Below are positions 56,345-64,000 of a stretch of DNA of 64,000 bases, in pieces; position 1 is the stretch's first letter, and each line of letters begins with the position of its first letter. The notes beneath the pieces were generated by a model. It searched no databases, was not told where the DNA came from, and worked only from the letters and a program-made list of their open reading frames with translations. Location of the stretch: assembly GCF_020736845.1 (NCBI RefSeq), contig NZ_JAFFQR010000101.1, forward strand, positions 1 to 64,000. The letters are read 5' to 3'. The position numbers and the translations under genes are program-made. This stretch comes from Paenibacillus farraposensis (GTDB lineage: Bacteria; Bacillota; Bacilli; Paenibacillales; Paenibacillaceae).

Positions 56345-56525
56345 AGCCGCTTCACGAATCCTTTGATCCTACGATCGCTGTTGCAAAGGCGAACGCTCCG
56401 CTTCTTCGGATTCAATCCGGGAGTGGTGGCGTGGGAAGCACCATCCGACTGTGCAGTGGCACGATCTGAACTTTTAAGTTGAGCTTTTTTTAGAAAAAAA
56501 ACAGAAAAACAGGGGGCTATCCACG
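56345..56525. other. gap inside the folate operon
   Basis: 181 bases between folP and folB, the longest gap in the cluster. It contains small inverted repeats (CGGATTCAATCCG at 56409; GAACTTTTAAGTT at 56468 followed by GAGCTTTTTTT). The latter may be a weak terminator or attenuator. Confidence 0.35.
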
Positions 56526-56888
56526 ATGGATAAAATGGTTTTGCATCGCATGGAGTATTACGGATATCATGGTGTTTTTCCCGAAGAACGCAAGCTGGGA
56601 CAGCGTTTTTACATTGATTTGGAGCTGGAGCTTGATCTGCGTGAGGCAGGCGAGCAGGATGCATTGGACAAAACGGTAAATTATGCTGAGGTGCACTACA
56701 CCGTTAAAAATATTGTAGAAAAGGAATCTTACCAATTGATTGAAGCTTTGGGCGAACGTATTGCATCTTCCCTACTTGACACTTATACTAGTATAGATGC
56801 ACTGACTGTTAAAGTTACAAAGCCGCATCCACCATTTGATATTCATTTTGAAGGTGTGACGATTGAGCTTTATCGCGCAAGAAAGTAG
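56526..56888 (+). CDS. folB: dihydroneopterin aldolase
   Basis: A 120-residue enzyme cleaving dihydroneopterin to 6-hydroxymethyl-dihydropterin. YYGYHGVFPEERKLGQRFYIDLEL near the start and KPHPPFDIHFEGVTIEL at the end are family marks. It is followed eight bases on by folK. Confidence 0.96.
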   Translation: MDKMVLHRMEYYGYHGVFPEERKLGQRFYIDLELELDLREAGEQDALDKTVNYAEVHYTVKNIVEKESYQLIEALGERIASSLLDTYTSIDALTVKVTKPHPPFDIHFEGVTIELYRARK

Positions 56889-56896
56889 GAACGTAC

Positions 56897-57454
56897 ATGA
56901 ACGCACATTCGACCTCTGAGGCATCAGAGGCTTATATTGCTTTAGGGGCTAATTTAGGGGAGCGTGAGCAGACCCTATATGAAGCCATCACGGGGCTGGA
57001 CGAACATCCGTGTATATGGGTGCTGCGCTGTTCCAGCCTGTACGAGACAGAGCCTGTCGGATATCTGGATCAGCCTTCTTTTTTAAATATGACAGTAGCC
57101 GTATCTACAACACTTGCTCCCGGGGAGCTTCTGGCTTTTATGCTGGAGGTGGAGAGTCGTCTGGGCAGAGTAAGGCATATTCCAAATGGTCCGCGCACGA
57201 TTGATCTGGACTTGTTATGGATGGAAGCCGCAGAGCTGGCTACACCGGATTTGGAGCTTCCGCATCCCCGCATGTTGGAGCGCGCTTTTGTGCTTGTGCC
57301 ATTGGCTGACATCGTTCCGAGCCAAGATCCATCCGGACTGTACAGTATCGTTCATACTGCATTGAATTCAATGGATGGAAAGGATGGCATACAGTTTTGG
57401 AAAACATGCAGCTGGCGCAACGACTCCGGGCCTTCCGAAAGCTTAAAGGAATGA
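56897..57454 (+). CDS. folK: 2-amino-4-hydroxy-6-hydroxymethyldihydropteridine pyrophosphokinase
   Basis: A 185-residue kinase that pyrophosphorylates the pterin before FolP. The signature IALGANLGEREQTL opens the fold and GPRTIDLDLLWM is the metal-binding loop; LPHPRMLERAFVLVPLADI follows. The last 58 bases overlap yazB in another frame. Confidence 0.96.
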   Translation: MNAHSTSEASEAYIALGANLGEREQTLYEAITGLDEHPCIWVLRCSSLYETEPVGYLDQPSFLNMTVAVSTTLAPGELLAFMLEVESRLGRVRHIPNGPRTIDLDLLWMEAAELATPDLELPHPRMLERAFVLVPLADIVPSQDPSGLYSIVHTALNSMDGKDGIQFWKTCSWRNDSGPSESLKE

Positions 57455-57597
57455 CACAGCAGGAATTGGCTAAGCGAACCGGCATATCATTGGCCGTATT
57501 GGGTGCTGTGGAGCGAGGTAATCGCACAGTAGACCCTGATATGCTGGGCATGATTGCCCAGACGCTTGGAATTGAAGTCCGGGAACTAACGGAATGA
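57397..57597 (+). CDS. yazB: small helix-turn-helix protein YazB
   Basis: A 66-residue Cro/CI-type DNA-binding protein consisting only of the HTH domain (LRAFRKLKGMTQQELAKRTGISLAVLGAVERG). The start is TTG at 57397 or ATG at 57406; both lie inside the 3' end of folK, so translation is probably coupled. It holds the same place between folK and dusB in B. subtilis, with unknown targets. Being inside the folate operon, it could regulate it, but that is a guess. Confidence 0.88.
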   Translation: MENMQLAQRLRAFRKLKGMTQQELAKRTGISLAVLGAVERGNRTVDPDMLGMIAQTLGIEVRELTE

Positions 57598-57641
57598 CGA
57601 TAAGTTACGATATATATAAAGGAATAAAGGAGTGAACAGAT

Positions 57642-58670
57642 ATGTTGAAAATCGGCGATATTAAAATGAAAAACCAAGTCGTACTGGCTCCGATGGCGGG
57701 CGTGTGTAACCCTGCTTTTCGCCTGATTGCCAAGGAATTCGGCACAGGTTTGGTATGTGCGGAAATGGTTAGCGATAAGGCGATTATTCACGGCAACAAA
57801 CGTACGCGCGAAATGCTGTTTGTAGATGAGCGTGAGAAGCCGCTTAGCCTGCAAATTTTCGGGGGAGACCGTGAATCGCTGGTGGAAGCGGCCAAGGTCG
57901 TGGATCAGGAGACGAACGCGGACATTATTGACATTAATATGGGCTGTCCTGTTCCCAAGGTGACCAAATGTGATGCAGGCGCACGATGGCTGCTGGACCC
58001 TAACAAGATTTATGAAATGGTATCTGCTGTTGTAGAATCCGTAAGCAAGCCGGTTACGGTGAAAATGCGTATCGGTTGGGATAGCGAGCATATCTATGCC
58101 GTAGAGAATGCCCGCGCTGTAGAGCGTGCCGGAGGCCAGGCCGTTAGTGTGCATGGCCGCACACGGGAGCAGCTGTATACGGGGCATGCGAACTGGGATA
58201 TTATAAAAGAGGTTAAAGAAGCAGTTTCCATTCCTGTAATTGGAAATGGCGATGTGGCATCACCGGAAGATGCCCGCCGCATGCTGGATTTGACGAATTG
58301 TGATGGCGTGATGATCGGACGCGGCGCTCTGGGTAACCCGTGGATGCTGTACCGTACGATTGAATACTTGGAGACTGGCAAGCTGTTGCCTGATCCTTCA
58401 CCGGAAGAAAAAATCCGTATTGCCACTTTACACATGGACCGGCTGGTAGCCTTAAAAGGTGAAGCAGTAGCTGTCCGTGAAATGCGCAAGCATCTGGCTT
58501 GGTATCTTAAAGGACTTAAAGGCTCTGCGCGCATCAAGGATGTTATTATGGAAGAAACCAAACGTGATGATATGGTACGTATTTTGGATCAATTTGTATC
58601 TCAATTACACGCAGTAGAAAACGATGAATCTTCAGCAAGCGCTGCTTCTCCCATCGCTGTTGTGCAATAA
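57642..58670 (+). CDS. dusB: tRNA-dihydrouridine synthase DusB
   Basis: A 342-residue FMN enzyme that reduces uridines in tRNA. VLAPMAGVCNPAFR opens the TIM barrel. DINMGCPVPKVTKCDAGARWL holds the catalytic Cys region near residue 105. VSVHGRTREQLYTG and GDVASPEDA bind the cofactor. AAAGGAGTGA precedes the ATG. It is the last gene of the folate cluster. Confidence 0.95.
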   Translation: MLKIGDIKMKNQVVLAPMAGVCNPAFRLIAKEFGTGLVCAEMVSDKAIIHGNKRTREMLFVDEREKPLSLQIFGGDRESLVEAAKVVDQETNADIIDINMGCPVPKVTKCDAGARWLLDPNKIYEMVSAVVESVSKPVTVKMRIGWDSEHIYAVENARAVERAGGQAVSVHGRTREQLYTGHANWDIIKEVKEAVSIPVIGNGDVASPEDARRMLDLTNCDGVMIGRGALGNPWMLYRTIEYLETGKLLPDPSPEEKIRIATLHMDRLVALKGEAVAVREMRKHLAWYLKGLKGSARIKDVIMEETKRDDMVRILDQFVSQLHAVENDESSASAASPIAVVQ

Positions 58671-58697
58671 TGAAGCCGTTTCTGCCTTTGTGCGCGA

Positions 58698-58726
58698 TTG
58701 ACTTTTCCAAATGCTTGCCCTATAAT
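58698..58726 (+). promoter_or_regulatory. sigma-A promoter of greA
   Basis: TTGACT, 17 bases, TATAAT. The leader to greA would be about 150 bases. Confidence 0.8.
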
Positions 58727-58884
58727 CGTTCAGTATAAAATCTTGATATATACTTCAAATTGTATGCAGCTCTTAAGACAACAGCAGGAAATGTTCTCAT
58801 TCCCTCAGAGTGGCATATTATGTTTTGAAAGCGTGCATTCCAATGCACTTTTAAACTTTTCCCATGACAGGAGAATCGGTTAAG

Positions 58885-59361
58885 ATGAGCGATAAAGAAG
58901 TCATTCTGACACAGGAAGGCCTTAGAAAGCTCGAGGATGAGCTTGAGAACTTAAAGTCTGTCAAACGCCGTGAAGTGGCGGAACGGATTAAGGTAGCCAT
59001 CGGATACGGGGATATCAGTGAAAACTCCGAGTATGAGGATGCGAAGAATGAGCAGGCTTTTATTGAAGGCCGCATCATTACACTGGAAAAAATGCTGCGC
59101 AACGCCCGCATTATCAATAGCGATGAAATTGACACCGATGTTGTGGGAGTAGGTGCAACCGTGACCGTTGAAGATTTGGAGTTTGGAGATATAACAGAAT
59201 ATGCAATTGTCGGTTCCGCTGAGTCGGACCCGCTTCAGAACAAAATTTCTAATGAGAGTCCGGTTGGCAAGGCAATCCTCGGCAAGAAAAAAGGAACTGT
59301 TGTGGATGTAACCGTTCCAGCAGGTGTTATTCAATATAAAATTGTGGATATCAAGAAATAA
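58885..59361 (+). CDS. greA: transcription elongation factor GreA
   Basis: A 158-residue factor that rescues backtracked RNA polymerase. The N-terminal coiled coil (about residues 1-75) carries the tip [18 protein letters not shown] with acidic residues. The C-terminal FKBP-like domain ends with [16 protein letters not shown]. The ATG at 58864 lacks a ribosome site; the one at 58885 has GGAGA ten bases before it. This gene is not at this place in B. subtilis. Confidence 0.95.
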   Translation: MSDKEVILTQEGLRKLEDELENLKSVKRREVAERIKVAIGYGDISENSEYEDAKNEQAFIEGRIITLEKMLRNARIINSDEIDTDVVGVGATVTVEDLEFGDITEYAIVGSAESDPLQNKISNESPVGKAILGKKKGTVVDVTVPAGVIQYKIVDIKK

Positions 59362-59385
59362 TACACGGACTTTGGAATTCAATGT

Positions 59386-59415
59386 AAAAGCTTCCTTGTG
59401 GAAGCTTTTTTTTCT
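59386..59415 (+). terminator. terminator after greA
   Basis: AAAAGCTTCC and GGAAGCTTTT form a perfect stem around TTGT, followed by TTTT. Confidence 0.9.
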
Positions 59416-59463
59416 CTACACCCGGACGGACCCTGGCCCGTCTACTCAAAATGAAGGAGCTGA

Positions 59464-60993
<1,530 letters not shown>

Positions 60994-61057
60994 AATAACA
61001 TAACATTATGAATATAGAGGATCAGCCGGGCTTCCACGGATGGAGAGAATACGTCCA

Positions 61058-62395
61058 ATGAAACGCAGCGTCAAGCTTGCCCGGTTGGCATCGCCCCCTT
61101 TTATATTGGTTATCGGATATTTGCTGATTATTGCATTCGGCACCTTGCTGCTGATGCTTCCTATCTCCAATCATAGTGGACATGCTCCGCATTGGATTGA
61201 TTCCCTGTTTACGTCCGTATCGGCTGCTTGTGTCACCGGATTAGTCGTGGTGGACGTGAATTCAACCTATACGGTGTTTGGAGAAACCGTCATCCTGGTG
61301 CTGATGCAGCTGGGCGGGCTGGGTTTTATGACCTTGGCGACCTTGTTTGCATTATTGATGGGGCGGCGCTTGTCGTTGAAGGATCGGCTGCTGCTTAAGG
61401 AAGCGATTAATGCCGACAGCATGGAAGGGATCGCGCGAATTATTCGCAAGGTGCTGATTTTCTCTTTTACCATTCAGGCCATAGCTGCTATCGTTCTGGC
61501 TTTGCGGTGGATGAGGGAAATGCCCGTGGGACAAGCGATATACTATGGAATTTTCCACTCGGTATCTCTTTTTAATAACGGGGGATTTGATCTGTTCGGC
61601 AGCAGCTTCCAGCAATATGCCGGAGACTTTGTGTTCAATATGATTGCATCTGTCCTTGTTATCTCAGGCGGGCTGGGTTTTCTGGTCCTAAGCGATCTGT
61701 TCGATTTTCGCCGTATCCGGAGACTGACGCTTCACTCCAAAATGGTGCTAAGTGTGTCAGGCGCGCTTATTGTGCTCGGGGCACTCGTCCTGTTTATTTT
61801 TGAGTTTACGAATGTTCGCACCCTGGGTTCACTGGATTGGGAGGGCAAGGTGTATGCTTCTGTCTTTCAATCCGTATCTACAAGATCTTCAGGGACAAGT
61901 ACCGTAGATATCAGCGGCCTGAGACAGGCCAGCCAGTTTTTTATCATGCTGCTGATGATTATTGGGGCTTCACCAGGCTCCACCGGGGGTGGGATTAAGA
62001 CAACCACATTTCTGCTGATGATAGGTGCCTTGCTGGCCGTCATGCGCGGACAGAAGGAAATTGTGTTCTTCCGCCACAGGGTTCCCAGAGATATCATGAT
62101 GCGGGCGCTGACTATTATTATACTGGCGCTATTTATTTTCTCGATTGTTGTGATGCTGCTGTTGATGACAGAGGATGCACCATTCCTCGCTCTAGCGTTT
62201 GAGGCAGCGTCCGCCATCGGAACGGTAGGATTGTCTGTAGGAGTAACGCCAGGACTATCTGATGCAGGCAAGCTGATTATTTGTGTGACGATGTTTATTG
62301 GCCGAATCGGACCGCTTACGATTGCCTATGCCATTCGTCCGCGTTCGACCAAGACGTTGTACCGTCGTCCCGAAGGGCATATTGTAATTGGATAA
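61058..62395 (+). CDS. ktrB: KtrB/TrkH-type potassium uptake channel subunit
   Basis: A 445-residue membrane protein with four pore-loop repeats. The selectivity-filter glycines are seen in ACVTGLV, NNGGFDL, SSGTSTVD (after VSTRS) and GTVGLSVG. The PGSTGGGIKT segment near residue 308 is the intramembrane gating loop region. It should import K+ (with Na+) together with a KtrA/KtrC RCK subunit, which is not in the window. ATG at 61040 has no ribosome site; GGAGAG inside it serves ATG 61058. Ktr systems are inhibited by c-di-AMP through the RCK subunit. Confidence 0.9.
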   Translation: MKRSVKLARLASPPFILVIGYLLIIAFGTLLLMLPISNHSGHAPHWIDSLFTSVSAACVTGLVVVDVNSTYTVFGETVILVLMQLGGLGFMTLATLFALLMGRRLSLKDRLLLKEAINADSMEGIARIIRKVLIFSFTIQAIAAIVLALRWMREMPVGQAIYYGIFHSVSLFNNGGFDLFGSSFQQYAGDFVFNMIASVLVISGGLGFLVLSDLFDFRRIRRLTLHSKMVLSVSGALIVLGALVLFIFEFTNVRTLGSLDWEGKVYASVFQSVSTRSSGTSTVDISGLRQASQFFIMLLMIIGASPGSTGGGIKTTTFLLMIGALLAVMRGQKEIVFFRHRVPRDIMMRALTIIILALFIFSIVVMLLLMTEDAPFLALAFEAASAIGTVGLSVGVTPGLSDAGKLIICVTMFIGRIGPLTIAYAIRPRSTKTLYRRPEGHIVIG

Positions 62396-62403
62396 CTTAT
62401 TGT

Positions 62404-62450
62404 ACAAAAAGATGTATCTGTGCCGATGGGCATGGGTGCATCTTTTTTTA
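62404..62450 (+). terminator. terminator after ktrB
   Basis: AAAAAGATGTA pairs with TGCATCTTTTT, with an inner TGCC/GGCA stem, followed by TTT. Confidence 0.9.
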
Positions 62451-62678
62451 TTTCATATCATCAACACCAGATCGGCAGCATATCATGAAAAGTACCCCAC
62501 TTGAGAATAAGCAACCCTTAAACAGGTATCTTTTTGCAGAAAAAAGGATATTTCGCTTCCTTTTATGTAATTTTAGACAAAATACTAGGAATTTTATGTA
62601 TGATATTGTATAATCTTGGGCGTGAAAGGGGGGAGCTGAGGTAATTACCAAACTCTAAATTGAAAGGAATCATTCATT

Positions 62679-63200
62679 ATGTATTTGTTTATTATTTTTG
62701 CTGAAGTTTTGTTCTGGGTTTTTGTTGTTTTAGGGTTGATCGCAAGATATATGTTTGGCAAGAAGAAATTAGGCGGCCTTCTTTTGCTGTGTACTCCAGT
62801 CATTGATATCCTGCTACTGATTGCGGTGTTCATCACGGTGGGCAGCGGGATGGAGATTACGACCGCTACTGGCTTGGCGGCCTGCTATCTCGGTATCACG
62901 GTAGCATTTGGCCATAGGATGATTAAATGGGCGGATGTGCGGTTCTCTTATTGGTTCGGCAAGGGGCCGAAGCCTAAACCCAAATATGGTGCTGCGCATG
63001 CCAAAGAGGAACGGACAGTTTGGATGCTTCACCTCTTGGGTTGGGCCATTGGTAACGCTTTCTTACTTGCCATCATTGTGTATGTAGGTGATCCACAGCG
63101 TACGGCTTCCTTGGTTGGGCTTATGAGAACATGGGCAGCCGTTCTGGTAATCGACTTTATTGTCTCCTTTAGCTATACTTTGGCTCCTAGGAAAAAATAA
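62679..63200 (+). CDS. uncharacterised membrane protein
   Basis: A 173-residue protein I do not recognise with certainty. Hydrophobic segments lie at about residues 2-24, 32-55, 63-80, 112-135 and 146-168, with a basic Pro/Lys-rich loop (KGPKPKPK) in the middle. It may belong to the YmcC-like membrane proteins, but that is a weak recollection. A GAAAGGA stretch lies 11 bases before the ATG. It is monocistronic between ktrB and fabI. Confidence 0.7.
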   Translation: MYLFIIFAEVLFWVFVVLGLIARYMFGKKKLGGLLLLCTPVIDILLLIAVFITVGSGMEITTATGLAACYLGITVAFGHRMIKWADVRFSYWFGKGPKPKPKYGAAHAKEERTVWMLHLLGWAIGNAFLLAIIVYVGDPQRTASLVGLMRTWAAVLVIDFIVSFSYTLAPRKK

Positions 63201-63794
63201 GAGATAGCCAAAAAGAGATCAGGTTTCATTCCTGGATAAAAATAAGGGACAATCACTCAGGATGTTCGAATCGGGAGGGACGTTGAGGGTGAAAAATGAA
63301 GTTATCACTTCCGTTAGTTAGTAAACCTGTTGCTATTGCAGAGATATTTATAGAATATGCAGATTATATATTGGACCCGCTTTGACAGTCACCTCATGTA
63401 GCCTTCCATTTTTTTGCTCCTATCGTTTCCTTCCGATTTGAACACAGACAAATAGAATCAGCACGGTTATGATTACGGCCGTCTTTGCGCGAGTTACATA
63501 GGGTCCAAGCGCATATTTTTGCTAGGTTTGGCAGGACAAGCTATCGCATAAAACGCGCTTGAATTTTCGAAGAAATGGGGTTCGTTGATTACAGTCGAAC
63601 GCATTCGACAAATAGCGTTTTTTAATCTTTATGAAGTTTCAATGAATCCTTGTGTTTGACAAAAATGACGATTGTTTAATTTTGGCAACCAACATGATAA
63701 TAATGCCAGAAAACATTACATATGTCTATGAATGTAGACATAAAAAACAAATATCTCATTTGTTGAAAAATGTAAAAAAAGAAAGGTGGTTTAT
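63201..63794. other. long intergenic region before fabI
   Basis: About 590 bases. It holds a possible 29-codon frame (63296-63385, start after GAGGGTG) and a palindrome GTCGAA-N4-TTCGAC at 63594-63609 with a full TTTGTCGAA on its minus strand. A second inverted repeat, ATGTCTA-N6-TAGACAT, lies at 63722-63741, 53 bases before fabI. TTGACA at 63657 has no well-placed -10. No FapR operator could be recognised with confidence. Confidence 0.45.
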
Positions 63795-64000
63795 GTGGCA
63801 GTACTACTGAGCGGTAAGAACATTTTGATTATGGGCGTGGCTAATAACAGGAGTATTGCCTGGGGGACAGCCCAATCTTTAGCTGCTGAAGGGGCAAACC
63901 TCATTTTTACCTACGAAAATGAGAGAGTTGCGGATCGGGTGCTAAAGCTCGTCGAAACGATTCCGGGGTCTATGGCCTTTCCCTGCAATGTACAGAGCGA
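63795..64000 (+). CDS. fabI: enoyl-[acyl-carrier-protein] reductase FabI, N-terminal part
   Basis: The first 68 codons of an NADH-type enoyl-ACP reductase, the last step of each fatty-acid elongation cycle; the gene runs off the window. The short-chain dehydrogenase motif of FabI is clear: GKNILIMGVANNRSIAWG, with the nucleotide-binding glycines. LAAEGANLIFTYENER follows. The start is GTG at 63795 after GAAAGGTGG; the overlapping ATG at 63793 is in a frame that stops at once. Confidence 0.93.
   Translation, partial: MAVLLSGKNILIMGVANNRSIAWGTAQSLAAEGANLIFTYENERVADRVLKLVETIPGSMAFPCNVQS

Noticed and set aside
63594..63609. LexA/DinR box near fabI
   Set aside because: The Gram-positive LexA site is CGAAC-N4-GTTCG. 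Here the arms are GTCGAA and TTCGAC, so the spacing and bases do not fit.

Overview
The window is one long chromosomal core segment of an endospore-forming Firmicute, most probably Paenibacillus (P. polymyxa-like). The clearest sign is gene order. From the 3' end of a ribosomal RNA operon the genes run gin(csfB)-yaaO-tmk-darA-yaaR-holB-ricT-yabA-trmN6-rsmI-abrB-tatD-yabE-rnmV-ksgA-yabG-veg-sspF-ispE-purR-spoVG-glmU-prs-pth-fin-mfd-spoVT-spoVB/yabM-yabN-rqcP-yabP-yabQ-divIC-yabR-spoIIE-yabS-yabT-tilS-hpt-ftsH-coaX-hslO-yacD-cysK-pabB-pabA-pabC-folP-folB-folK-yazB-dusB-lysS. This is the early Bacillus subtilis chromosome almost gene for gene. Differences from B. subtilis: metS, yazA, yabJ, ctc and the tRNA pair before spoIIE are not seen at their places. 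A ywfO-like HD hydrolase, a PrsA-like lipoprotein, an HU gene, nadB-nadC and a KtrB/TrkH potassium channel gene are present within or next to the block. The genus call is inference from layout and protein style; no search was run.

Layout. 1-2200: 5S rRNA end, a lineage-specific lipoprotein, a membrane protein on the minus strand, and the sigma-G inhibitor Gin. 2300-10000: decarboxylase, dTMP kinase, c-di-AMP receptor, replication and RNA-modification genes. 10000-10700: abrB on the minus strand facing a ywfO-like gene, with Spo0A-box-like sequences between them. 10700-20600: tatD, a c-di-AMP riboswitch in front of yabE, 5S maturase and 16S methylase, then spore and regulatory genes (yabG, veg, sspF, purR, spoVG). 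20600-33600: glmU-prs-pth-fin-mfd, a foldase, spoVT, a spoVB-type flippase and yabN. 33800-41300: HU, the yabPQ-divIC cluster, spoIIE, yabS and yabT. 41300-51100: tilS-hpt-ftsH, NAD synthesis, coaX, hslO, yacD. 51300-58700: cysK and an eight-gene folate operon ending in dusB. 58700-64000: greA, lysS, ktrB, an unknown membrane protein and the start of fabI.

Two regulatory themes recur. The first is sporulation: Gin, Fin, SpoIIE, SpoVT, SpoVG, AbrB, YabG, SspF, YabP and YabQ are encoded here. Promoters matching sigma-H, sigma-G and sigma-K consensus and boxes matching the Spo0A target can be read directly in front of several of them. The second is cyclic di-AMP and potassium: a DarA receptor, a ydaO-type riboswitch with a 110-nt insertion, and a KtrB-type potassium channel. 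I found no phage, insertion sequence, CRISPR array or clear foreign island. The most unusual items are non-coding: the expanded riboswitch, a leader before glmU with competing hairpins, a perfect 10-bp inverted repeat of Spo0A-type boxes before the ywfO-like gene, and a palindrome on the putative nadBC promoter.
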